A stretch of 64,000 nt of DNA, from positions 186,001-250,000 of the forward strand of contig CAWHVF010000007.1 in NCBI GenBank assembly GCA_963832785.1, written 5' to 3'. Below are positions 17,085-24,379 of the stretch, piece after piece. Origin of the DNA: CAWBRT01 sp963832785 (lineage in GTDB: Bacteria > Acidobacteriota > Terriglobia > Terriglobales > Acidobacteriaceae). Each line of letters opens with the position of its first letter. The first letter of the stretch is position 1. The notes beneath the pieces are model-generated. The model did not search any database and was not told the DNA's origin. It saw only the letters and a program-made list of their open reading frames with translations. Made by a program: the position numbers and the translations under genes.

Positions 17085-18125
17085 ATGAATATCCGTTCCG
17101 GTATTGCCGTCGTAATTTGCGCAGTAATCGTGCTCGCCCTGTCGGGTTGCAACAGCAAAGCCAGCTCGTCCACAGATGCGGTCAAGCTGCAGGGCGCGGG
17201 CGCGAGCTTTCCCGCTCCTCTCTACAGCAAATGGTTTAAGCAGTACAGTAACGACCACAAAAACGTGGTCGTGGATTACCAGTCGGTCGGAAGTGGCAGC
17301 GGGATAAAGAGCGTTCTCGACCGTACGGTTGACTTCGGGGCCAGCGATGCGGCCATGCGGCAGGAAGAGATGGACCGGGTGGAGGGCGGAGTGCAACTCT
17401 TCCCGATGACGGCAGGCAGCGTTGTGATCGCCTACAACCTCAAGGGGATTGACAACCTAAAGCTCTCGCGCAAGGCGTATGCGGGCATATTCCTTGGCAA
17501 GGTCAACCGCTGGAACGCTCCTGAAATCGCTGCCGCCAATCCGGGCGTCAATTTTCCAAATCTGCCCATCAACGTAGTGGTTCGCGCCGATGGGAGCGGC
17601 ACCAGTTTCGTTTTTTCCAAGCATCTGAGCGCCATCAACAGCGAGTTCGACAAGAGCGTCGGGGCCAACACCATGCCCAACTGGCCGGTAGGCACGAAGT
17701 CGAAGGGAAACGAAGGCATCACCGCCGCCCTCACCACGACTCCCGGCTCCATCGGGTACATCGAATACGGTTACGCCAAGAGCCAGAAGCTGCCCATGGC
17801 AATGCTGGAGAACAAAGCCGGGAAGTATGTAGCGCCCACAACTTCATCAGCCCAGGCGGCGCTGGCGTCGGCGCAGTTGCCGGACAACCTGATCGTGTGG
17901 GCGTCCGACCCAGAGTCTCCGGATGCGTATCCGATCGTCACCTATACCTGGTTGATCTGCTACAAGAAATACCCGGACAAGAAGAAGCAGCAGGCCATGC
18001 AGGATCTCGTCAAGTACGGACTCACTGACGGCCAGAAGGATGCCGAGTCTCTTGGTTACGTTCCGCTTCCGCCACAGGTTGTGGCCAGGGCGACTTCGGC
18101 GATACAGAACATAACCTCCAACTAG
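17085..18125 (+). CDS. pstS: Phosphate ABC transporter substrate-binding lipoprotein PstS
   Basis: This 346-residue protein binds phosphate outside the cytoplasmic membrane for the PstSCAB importer. It begins MNIRSGIAVV with a lipobox LALSGC, so it is predicted to be a lipoprotein. Phosphate-contact segments are present: 'GAGASFPAPLY', 'SVGSGSGI', 'DFGASDAAM' and 'RADGSGTSFVFSKHL'. The start is ATG 17085, with GAGGAG 8 bases before it, rather than the upstream frame. It is the first gene of pstSCAB with a 14-base gap to pstC. Confidence 0.95.
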   Translation: MNIRSGIAVVICAVIVLALSGCNSKASSSTDAVKLQGAGASFPAPLYSKWFKQYSNDHKNVVVDYQSVGSGSGIKSVLDRTVDFGASDAAMRQEEMDRVEGGVQLFPMTAGSVVIAYNLKGIDNLKLSRKAYAGIFLGKVNRWNAPEIAAANPGVNFPNLPINVVVRADGSGTSFVFSKHLSAINSEFDKSVGANTMPNWPVGTKSKGNEGITAALTTTPGSIGYIEYGYAKSQKLPMAMLENKAGKYVAPTTSSAQAALASAQLPDNLIVWASDPESPDAYPIVTYTWLICYKKYPDKKKQQAMQDLVKYGLTDGQKDAESLGYVPLPPQVVARATSAIQNITSN

Positions 18126-18139
18126 AAGGGCCCGGGTAT

Positions 18140-19207
18140 ATGGCTTCTAGGAATTCCGCCACGCTTGGCTTTGGCGCGAACCCGCATACCGTCTTCGCGG
18201 AGCGAAGCGGAGAGATCGGCCGAGCGCCGACGCGGGTGCAGACGCTGATAAACGTTGCCTTCCGCAGAACCTGCTATACGTTTGCCTGGCTGGTGATCGC
18301 GCTGGTGGCGTTCATCGTGCTGCGGATCGCGGTGGCCGCCATTCCGGCAATGCACGATTACGGCTGGAAGTTCCTCTCGGGAAGGGTCTGGGACGCGAAC
18401 ACCGGCCGCTATGGCATCGCCGCCGAAATCTGGGGAACGCTCTACACCTCGGTTCTGGCCTTGGCCTTGGGAACCGCGTTCGGCACGGCGGCGGCGATAT
18501 TTCTCAGCGAGGGATACCTGAGCCAGGTGACCTTCGCTGCCTTGCGGAGCATGGGCTTGCACCTTAAGCCGGTGTGGAGCAAACTGCCTGATCGTCTGGA
18601 GCACCTGCTGAAGAACCTCATCGAGCTGCTGGCCGCGATTCCCAGCGTGGTCTACGGCCTATGGGGAATTTTTGTCGTGATTCCCCTGATCCGCCCGCTG
18701 TGCAACTGGCTGCATCTGAAGTTGGGCTGGATGCCGCTGTTCGCCACCGATCTCAGCGGACCGGGCGTGCTGCCGGCGGTGATCGTGCTGGCCATCATGA
18801 TCCTGCCAACGATCACGGCGATCGGCCGCGATGCGCTCGTCTCCGTGCCCTCCAAGTTGCGCATGGCTGCTTACGGCCTTGGCGCTACCCGCTGGGAAGC
18901 CATTCTTGCCGTGATTCTACCCACCGCTTCCCGCGGGGTTTTTGGCGGGATAGTGCTGGCCTTCGGCCGGGCGCTGGGCGAAACCATGGCGTTGGCCATG
19001 CTGGTGGGAAACGCAAATCAGATCAGCTTGTCTCTGTTTTCCCCGGCGAATACGCTGGCGGCGCTGCTGGCCAACAACTTTCCCGAAGCCGGACCCAAGC
19101 AGGTGGGCGTGCTCATGTACGCCGCGCTGGTTCTGCTCGGAATCACCCTCATCGTGAACATCATCGGCGCGTTCATCTTGCAGCGCGCGAAATTCGTGAC
19201 GGAATAA
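18140..19207 (+). CDS. pstC: Phosphate ABC transporter permease PstC
   Basis: This 355-residue inner-membrane protein has six predicted helices and the binding-protein-dependent permease domain. The EAA-type cytoplasmic loop is 'ALVSVPSKLRMAAYGLGATRWEAILAVILPTA', and the family segment 'ELLAAIPSVVYGLWG' is present. An insertion around residues 130-155 ('LRSMGLHLKPVWSKLPDRLEHLL') makes it slightly longer than the E. coli protein. It pairs with PstA to form the channel and is followed by pstA after 3 bases. Confidence 0.95.
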   Translation: MASRNSATLGFGANPHTVFAERSGEIGRAPTRVQTLINVAFRRTCYTFAWLVIALVAFIVLRIAVAAIPAMHDYGWKFLSGRVWDANTGRYGIAAEIWGTLYTSVLALALGTAFGTAAAIFLSEGYLSQVTFAALRSMGLHLKPVWSKLPDRLEHLLKNLIELLAAIPSVVYGLWGIFVVIPLIRPLCNWLHLKLGWMPLFATDLSGPGVLPAVIVLAIMILPTITAIGRDALVSVPSKLRMAAYGLGATRWEAILAVILPTASRGVFGGIVLAFGRALGETMALAMLVGNANQISLSLFSPANTLAALLANNFPEAGPKQVGVLMYAALVLLGITLIVNIIGAFILQRAKFVTE

Positions 19208-19210
19208 CCA

Positions 19211-20149
19211 ATGGCGCTCTCAAACGTGAACGCCCCCAATCCGCTGCCGGCGCCCAACCCCTTCGAGGGCGTAGATTTTTCGCAACTGGAGCGCTCCCTT
19301 CGCCGCCCCCGCACATTTGTGGACTTTGCGCTGAACCTGATCGTAGGAGGCATGACGCTTCTGGCCCTCATCCCGCTGTTTTCGGTGGTCTGGATGCTGC
19401 TGTGGCGAGGTGGCCAGAAGTTAAGCCTGGATCTTTTTACGCAGTTGCCGCCGGCGCCGCTGGAGAGCGGCGGAGGTTTTGGCAATGCCATCATAGGCAC
19501 GCTGCTGATGGTCGGCTTGGCGGTGTTGATGAGCATTCCCGTCGGACTGTTCACCGCGATTTACCTGGCGCAAGTGCGCGAGAGCCGGTTGGCCGAGGTG
19601 GTCCGTTTTTCCGCCAAGGTGTTGACCGGTTTTCCTTCGATCCTCGCCGGCGTATTCGCCTACGGCGCCATTGTGTTGGCGACTGGGGGCTACTCGGCGA
19701 TCGCCGGCGCGGTGGCGCTCTCGATCCTCATGCTGCCGACCATCATTCTGACCTCGGAGGACGCCATTCGCATGGTGCCGCTCCGCATGAAGGAAGCGGC
19801 AATCGGCATGGGCGCAACGAATACGCAGGTGGTTTTGACGGTTCTGTTGCCGACTGCTTTTCCCGGCATTCTCACCGGCATCATGCTGGCCGTCGCGCGC
19901 GCCGCGGGCGAAACAGCGCCTCTGCTGTTCACGGCTTTGTTCAGCAATTACTGGCTGTGGTCGCACGGCCAAAGCGAATTGATGCAACCCACGGCATCGT
20001 TGGCCGTGCTTATCTATAACTTCGCGGGCATGCCGTTCCGCAACCAGCTTGAGATGGCATGGGCCGCCGCCCTGGTTCTGGTGTTGCTGGTGCTGGCCGC
20101 CAACCTCATCGGGCAGAGCCTGTCCAATCGTCAAATCCACCAAGGCTAG
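19211..20149 (+). CDS. pstA: Phosphate ABC transporter permease PstA
   Basis: This 312-residue permease has six helices with the PstA segments 'VRFSAKVLTGFPSILAGVFAYG' and the EAA loop 'EDAIRMVPLRMKEAAIGMGATNTQVVLTVLLPTAFPGI'. An N-terminal cytoplasmic extension of about 35 residues precedes the first helix. It lies between pstC (3-base gap) and pstB (8-base gap) and forms the second half of the phosphate channel. Confidence 0.95.
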   Translation: MALSNVNAPNPLPAPNPFEGVDFSQLERSLRRPRTFVDFALNLIVGGMTLLALIPLFSVVWMLLWRGGQKLSLDLFTQLPPAPLESGGGFGNAIIGTLLMVGLAVLMSIPVGLFTAIYLAQVRESRLAEVVRFSAKVLTGFPSILAGVFAYGAIVLATGGYSAIAGAVALSILMLPTIILTSEDAIRMVPLRMKEAAIGMGATNTQVVLTVLLPTAFPGILTGIMLAVARAAGETAPLLFTALFSNYWLWSHGQSELMQPTASLAVLIYNFAGMPFRNQLEMAWAAALVLVLLVLAANLIGQSLSNRQIHQG

Positions 20150-20157
20150 GAGGCCCC

Positions 20158-21009
20158 ATGGCAACTGAAAGCGTACCAGTCCCGAACGGTTCCCCGTCAA
20201 TGGCTCATCATGACGCTCCGGCCGGCGCCAGTGGCAACGGCGTGGTGATTGACTGCAATATCAAGGAACTCTACTATGGCGCCTTCAAGGCGGTCCGCGA
20301 TACCGCGATTCCGATCGCCAAGAACGCAATCACCGCTTTCATCGGCCCCTCCGGATGCGGCAAGAGTACGGTGCTGCGTTGCCTAAATCGCATGAACGAC
20401 CTGGTGCGCGGCTTCCGCTTCGAGGGGCACGTACACTATCGCGGGCACGATATCTATGACCCGGCCATCGACCCGGTCGCTGTGCGCCGCTTCATCGGCA
20501 TGGTTTTCCAGCAGCCGAATCCTTTTGCCACCAGCATATATAACAATGTTGCATTCGGCCTTCGCCTGAACGGCTACAAGGGCGACAAGGCGGAGAAGGT
20601 CGAAAAAGCATTGCGCGCCGCCGCCCTGTGGGACGAGGTGAAAGACAAGCTCCACAAGAGCGGCCTCTCGCTTTCCGGCGGCCAGCAACAGCGCCTCTGC
20701 ATCGCCCGCGCCATCGCCACCCAACCGGAGGTATTGCTGATGGACGAGCCCTGCTCGGCGCTCGATCCTATCGCCACCCGCAAGATCGAAGAACTCATGC
20801 ACGAGCTTCGCCAGCGCTTCACCATCGCCATTGTCACCCACAATTTGCAGCAGGCACAGCGCGTTGCTGATTACACCGGCTTTCTCTACGTGGATACGAC
20901 CCAGGGCGGGCGCACCGGTTACCTGGTGGAATTCGGGGCCTCGAGCCAGATTTTCCAGGATCCCAAGCACAAACACACCCAGGATTACATTCGCGGCGAA
21001 TTCAGCTAG
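20158..21009 (+). CDS. pstB: Phosphate ABC transporter ATP-binding protein PstB
   Basis: This 283-residue ATPase powers the Pst importer. Walker A is GPSGCGKST, the Q-loop is 'MVFQQPNPFATSIYNNVAFG' (typical for PstB), the signature is LSGGQQQRLCIARA, and Walker B is 'LLMDEPCSALDPIAT'. The N-terminal 35 residues form a variable extension. ATG 20158 has TAGGAGG overlapping the pstA stop, so translation is coupled; the longer upstream frame is a shadow of pstA. It is the last intact gene of the operon. Confidence 0.95.
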   Translation: MATESVPVPNGSPSMAHHDAPAGASGNGVVIDCNIKELYYGAFKAVRDTAIPIAKNAITAFIGPSGCGKSTVLRCLNRMNDLVRGFRFEGHVHYRGHDIYDPAIDPVAVRRFIGMVFQQPNPFATSIYNNVAFGLRLNGYKGDKAEKVEKALRAAALWDEVKDKLHKSGLSLSGGQQQRLCIARAIATQPEVLLMDEPCSALDPIATRKIEELMHELRQRFTIAIVTHNLQQAQRVADYTGFLYVDTTQGGRTGYLVEFGASSQIFQDPKHKHTQDYIRGEFS

Positions 21010-21153
21010 TCCCCCTGCCTCGGAAAGCCAGAAGCAGGCTTGCTGGGGAACCCGTGCCGCATTGCACCGGTGCCGCCCGGCTGTCATATGAAATGCAGTT
21101 CGGGGCTTGTTGGGGATCCCCAGGCAGGGTGAAAAGCGCGTAGGAGTACCGCC

Positions 21154-22054
21154 ATGGAAGATCAACCGCAAGAAGCTAGGGCATCAACTCATCCGGACAA
21201 ACTCAATGACAGGGTTCCCTGGAGGCTGGACCATCTGGTGGCCGCTGTCTTGGTTCTGGTGTGCGGCGTGCTCGCGTACTGTTTTTGGAATAGTGGATCT
21301 TCCAACATCGCGCTTGTCGGCGCCACAGCAAAGCTTCCAAAGCCTAGTATTCCGTCCGGAGGAGTCCTATTGCAGGGCGCTGGAGCTACGTTTCCCGCGG
21401 TGCTCTACCAGAAATGGTTTGCCGCTTACCAGCAGCAGCACCCGGAGACGGTTGTGGTTTATGAAGCAGTGGGAAGCGGCGAAGGCATACGGCGCTTCAT
21501 GGGACGCGCAGTCGGCCAGGAAGACGACCTTTGCCTTTACTAAACATCTCGACGCCATCAGCGATGCGTGGCGGTCGCGGTTTAGTCCGGCGACCCTGAT
21601 TAACTGGCCCGGCAACGCCATGCGCGCGCGCGGCAATGAAGGCATGGCCGCCCTGATCCAGCAGTCCGTCGGCTCGGTCGGTTATGTCGGCTATGAGTTC
21701 GCGCGCCGTGCCGGCCTGCGCGTAGCCCTGGTCGAGAATCGCGAGGGAAAGTTCGTCGCTCCCGGCGAGCAAAGCGGGGCTGCTGCAATAGCCCAAGTGG
21801 AGTTGCCGGAAAACCTTCGTGCCTACGTTCCCGACCCCGCCGGGCAGGGGTCTTACCCGATCGTCACGCTGACCTGGATCCTGCTCTACAGGAATTATGA
21901 AGATCCGCAGAAGGCCAACGCCCTGCAACAGATGTTTCGCTGGTGTCTGACCGGCGGCCAGAAGTATGCGACTGAGCTAGGCTATGTCCCTCTGCCGGCC
22001 AAGGTCGTCGCCCGCTCGCTTGCTGCGCTGGAGTTACTCAATCAGGCAAAATAG
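21154..22054 (+). pseudogene. Second PstS-like phosphate-binding protein, internally deleted and frameshifted
   Basis: ATG 21154 (AGGAG upstream) opens a protein with one N-terminal membrane anchor ('LVAAVLVLVCGVLAYCFW') and the PstS start 'LLQGAGATFPAVLYQKWFAAY' and 'AVGSGEGIRRFMG'. Near 21515-21530 the sequence jumps directly to the segment equivalent to 'GSGTSFVFSKHL' of PstS, but in another frame ('TTFAFTKHLDAI'). It continues to a normal PstS C-terminus ('PIVTLTWILLYRNY', 'YVPLPAKVVARSL') ending at 22054. By comparison with the intact pstS, roughly 115 residues holding the phosphate-binding core are missing. It is a remnant of a tandem paralogue at the end of pstSCAB. Confidence 0.85.
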
Positions 22055-22203
22055 ATTCAGGTATGTTCGTGCACATGCCTAAGCAACAGAGCGGGCTGGG
22101 CCGCTTGAGCAACGCGAGATGACTTTGTGGATAGTTGTGATTTAATCCACGGGTTTCCGTACAGCCAGAGGGGTACACGAACTTGCCATCGTGAGAGCGA
22201 AAG

Positions 22204-22227
22204 CGTGGTACACAACGTGGTACACAA
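22204..22227. repeat. 12-bp perfect tandem repeat, two copies
   Basis: CGTGGTACACAA occurs twice in immediate succession (22204-22215 and 22216-22227). It lies 100 bases upstream of the tRNA-like fragment; such short tandem sites occur as integrase arm sites, but no integrase is present. Confidence 0.8.
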
Positions 22228-22312
22228 TACTTTCGGTTTACATGTCCTTACAGTGACTTAGAGTGCCGCCCGTATCCTGCTATGCCGTTGTGAGTTATTG
22301 ATTCTATGAGTT

Positions 22313-22354
22313 GGCACGGTAGAGGTCTGGGTTCGAGTCCCCACGTGCCTACCA
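22313..22354 (+). other. tRNA 3'-end-like fragment (possible att-site scar)
   Basis: GGTTCGAGTCCCC followed by ACGTGCCTACCA reads as a T-loop, a 3' acceptor strand and CCA end. No matching 5' acceptor strand (AGGCACG), D-arm or anticodon arm is found within 100 bases upstream. A GGCACG at 22313-22318 could pair with CGTGCC at 22344-22349. I interpret this as the 3' part of a tRNA gene left by integration or excision of a mobile element, not a functional tRNA. Confidence 0.5.
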
Positions 22355-22581
22355 TTCTTTTAAGCACTTACCGATACCGCCTTCTCTTCCGTTGCTCCAA
22401 ATTGCTCCATTAAGAGCTTAAGTTGTTGAAACCGCTCAGTCGGCTCACGCCGAGGCTCCGAAATTCCCACGAGGCACCGGAAGTTCCGCATCGCCGGTCC
22501 GGCAAGCGCGATGTGACGAGTAAGGCCATGGGACCTGGGACTGCTAGTTGTCTCGCGTCGCCGAACAGACTTCGCAAATCA

Positions 22582-22630
22582 CGTGACCCTTTATTTGACC
22601 CGGAAAACGAAGGTCAAACAAAGGGTCACG
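22582..22630. repeat. Large hairpin: 19-bp inverted repeat with one mismatch
   Basis: The arm at 22582-22600 (CGTGACCCTTTATTTGACC) and the arm at 22612-22630 are complementary except for one position, around an 11-base loop. There is no T-tract on either side, so it is not a standard terminator. It lies in the same gene-free stretch as the tRNA fragment. Confidence 0.8.
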
Positions 22631-22798
22631 ATTACCCGCCCGTTTCGGTGAAGCGGCTGGGCACCGCGTCGTGTTCTCTACTCTTCGACACGCTGGGCCC
22701 GATTCGGCCTATGCGAATCACTTACACCCGTTGAAACCTTGGGGGCTGCCTGCCGGCAGGTGCTCGTCGGCCGGCGTGGGCGAGCGGAGTCCCGGGTT

Positions 22799-23134
22799 TC
22801 ACCAGCGCGGCTCACGCGGCTGGCGGGCATGCCCCCGATAATCGTCGCGGCTGCCGCCACGCCCCCCGCGGAACCCACGGCCGCGCTCGGCCTGCGGGCG
22901 CGCTTCATTCACGGTGAGAGCGCGGCCACCTGAGTCCTTGCCGTTGAGTGCAGCGATGGCAGCCTCGGCCTCGTTGTCGTTGGGCATCTCGACGAAGCCA
23001 AAACCGCGCGAACGGCCGGTGTCGCGATCGGTCACCACGGTGGCGCTGTCGACGGAGCCGTACGGAGCAAACCACTGACGCAGATCGGCTTCGGTTGTAC
23101 TGAAAGAAAAGTTTCCAACAAAGATCTTCTTCAT
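22799..23134 (-). CDS. RRM-domain RNA-binding protein
   Basis: This 111-residue protein has one RNA recognition motif: RNP2 'KIFVGNFSF' near the start and RNP1 'SRGFGFVEM' near residue 45. A short basic Gly/Arg-rich tail (RGFRGGRGG) follows. This architecture is shared with cyanobacterial and acidobacterial Rbp cold-induced proteins that bind and remodel RNA. ATG 23134 has GGA 6 bases upstream; an ATG two codons earlier is possible. It is the last gene of a minus-strand series that begins with the DEAD-box helicase. Confidence 0.9.
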   Translation of the reverse strand: MKKIFVGNFSFSTTEADLRQWFAPYGSVDSATVVTDRDTGRSRGFGFVEMPNDNEAEAAIAALNGKDSGGRALTVNEARPQAERGRGFRGGRGGSRDDYRGHARQPREPRW

Positions 23135-23170
23135 AAGCATTCCTTTTTTGGTGGTGCGGTTATAGCCGCT

Positions 23171-23380
23171 TTACGGACAGCGGTTCATTTGTTCGAGGTG
23201 CGGCGAGGACTCGGAAACGGTTCTTTCGTTTGCGAGGATCTCTTCGGTACCCTGCGGCTGAACGCCCGCCTGGCTTTCCAGCTTGCGTTGCAGCTTGCGC
23301 TGGGCTTTGGCCCGTTGTTTCTCCTGCCGGTTTTGTTCTTTCTGGCGTTTGGTAAAGGTTGCGCGTGATTTAGGGGACAA
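23171..23380 (-). CDS. Small highly charged conserved hypothetical protein
   Basis: This 69-residue protein starts 'MSPKSRATFTKRQKEQNRQEK' and is strongly basic and helical in its first 40 residues (KRQKE, RAKAQRKLQRKLE). A short acidic or polar tail follows. It has no known catalytic motif, and the composition suggests nucleic-acid or ribosome association. It lies 36 bases upstream of the RRM gene on the same strand, so co-expression is likely. Confidence 0.65.
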   Translation of the reverse strand: MSPKSRATFTKRQKEQNRQEKQRAKAQRKLQRKLESQAGVQPQGTEEILANERTVSESSPHLEQMNRCP

Positions 23381-23421
23381 CGGCTATCTCCAAGGCGGCA
23401 TGCCGCCGCGGCTTCTTTGAT

Positions 23422-24018
23422 CTACCTCTTGTTCGGCGCTCCGGCATAGCGAATAGCTTCGGCATCGCGAATAGCTTCGGCATCGCGAATCCTCTGCCCG
23501 AAATCGATGCCGCCGGTGGCCGGTGCGTTCACTGTTGCGGCCGCGGCCCCCGCCGGTGTCGCTGGTGGACGAGGGGGGCGAGGGTTGCTGCCGCCGCTCA
23601 GAGACTTCGCAACAAACAGCGGACTGCCCACCAGAAATCCGACAAGCTGGCGGGAGTTGTTTGCCCTGATTCCCTGTACCAGCGATTCGGCGCTCTCGCG
23701 CTCGCGGCCGGGATCCACCAGAATCAGGTCGTACTTTTCCGCCGCCAGACGCACGCGGGCGCTGGCGGCATCGGCCACGCAATCTACCTGCACCCCGCGC
23801 GTCCGCAGGGCCTTGGCTCGCGACTCGCGGCTCTGCCGGTTGGAGTCCACCAGCAGGACGCTCTTGCTCCGCAACCCAGCGGCATCCGCGATAGCTCTGG
23901 GAGCAACCGATTCACCCGGGCCGGATGCAGGCGACTGGGGCACTGCCTCCGGTGGCGACTCATGCGCCTCGTTGCCGATGCTGGCTGGCCACCGTCCGAG
24001 GATTGTATTGCCGTTCAT
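23422..24018 (-). CDS. Receiver-like (CheY-fold) protein with repeat tail
   Basis: About 198 residues. After a 60-residue linker-like N-terminus comes a CheY-like segment: 'KSVLLVDSNRQSRESRAKALRTRG', then 'KYDLILVDPGRERESAESL', then 'QLVGFLVGSP'. The phospho-acceptor Asp position (LVD) is kept, but the acidic pair after strand 1 is only D-S and the usual Lys is absent. No output domain follows; the tail is Pro/Ala-rich and ends in an 'IRDAEA' repeat. The ATG overlaps the stop of the upstream small gene (ATGA). A paralogue is encoded at 26717-27298. Confidence 0.65.
   Translation of the reverse strand: MNGNTILGRWPASIGNEAHESPPEAVPQSPASGPGESVAPRAIADAAGLRSKSVLLVDSNRQSRESRAKALRTRGVQVDCVADAASARVRLAAEKYDLILVDPGRERESAESLVQGIRANNSRQLVGFLVGSPLFVAKSLSGGSNPRPPRPPATPAGAAAATVNAPATGGIDFGQRIRDAEAIRDAEAIRYAGAPNKR
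23443..23490. repeat. 18-bp tandem repeat inside the receiver-like gene
   Basis: The unit GGCATCGCGAATAGCTTC is present 2.7 times (first copy with one change). It encodes repeated Ile-Arg-Asp-Ala-Glu-Ala near the C-terminus. Because 18 is a multiple of three, copy-number change keeps the frame. Confidence 0.85.
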
Positions 24019-24281
24019 GGCCGCACCTTCGCGGCTTCTGCCGGTGCCTTGAAAGAACGCGGCAGGTATTTGGGGTCGCATTCGACGCCGCGGCCGGCCA
24101 TTTCAAGAGCAGCCTTCGCCAGGGTTTTGCGTTTGGTGACGAGTTTCTGCAGCACGGTCGCGCGTTCCCCATCGGTGGCAAACTTTTCGAAGTTCTGGCA
24201 GTGGGCGATCTTACGGTCGAACAGATCGATTTCCTGGTACAGATCTTTCAACTCGTACTTATTATCCGATCTGGCTGGCAT
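24015..24281 (-). CDS. Small conserved hypothetical protein, helical
   Basis: About 88 residues: 'MPARSDNKYELKDLYQEIDLFDRKIAHCQNFEKF', then 'LVTKRKTLAKAALEMAGRGVECDPKYLPRSFK'. It is predicted as two helices in a hairpin with two cysteines. ATG 24281 has GAGG 7 bases upstream; an earlier in-frame start lacks this. Its stop overlaps the ATG of the receiver-like gene, indicating translational coupling, so the two proteins may work together. Function unknown. Confidence 0.7.
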   Translation of the reverse strand: MPARSDNKYELKDLYQEIDLFDRKIAHCQNFEKFATDGERATVLQKLVTKRKTLAKAALEMAGRGVECDPKYLPRSFKAPAEAAKVRP

Positions 24282-24379
24282 AGAGTACCTCACACTAGAC
24301 ATTCGACAAGTGCCGTTTGGCAGGGCCGCTGGCCTGGGGCAAGGACCTGTAGCGTCCCCCGCCGATTTGGCTGACTCCG

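Larger units (their letters stand above)
22055..22798. other. Intergenic region with mobile-element-scar-like features
   Basis: 744 bases without a supported gene separate the pstS remnant from the RRM gene. It holds a 12-base tandem repeat, a tRNA-3'-end-like fragment and a 19-base-pair hairpin, annotated separately. No integrase or transposase frame is seen. Confidence 0.6.

Noticed and set aside
18661..20019. 452-codon plus-strand open frame overlapping pstC and pstA
   Set aside because: It is another frame of two well-supported permease genes and is Arg/Gly/His-rich without membrane segments.
22262..22354. A complete tRNA gene
   Set aside because: The 3' end looks like tRNA, but the 5' acceptor strand, D-arm and anticodon arm cannot be found, so only a fragment is reported.
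22204..22630. CRISPR array
   Set aside because: Repeats are a single two-copy tandem unit and one hairpin; there are no regular spacers and no cas gene in the window.
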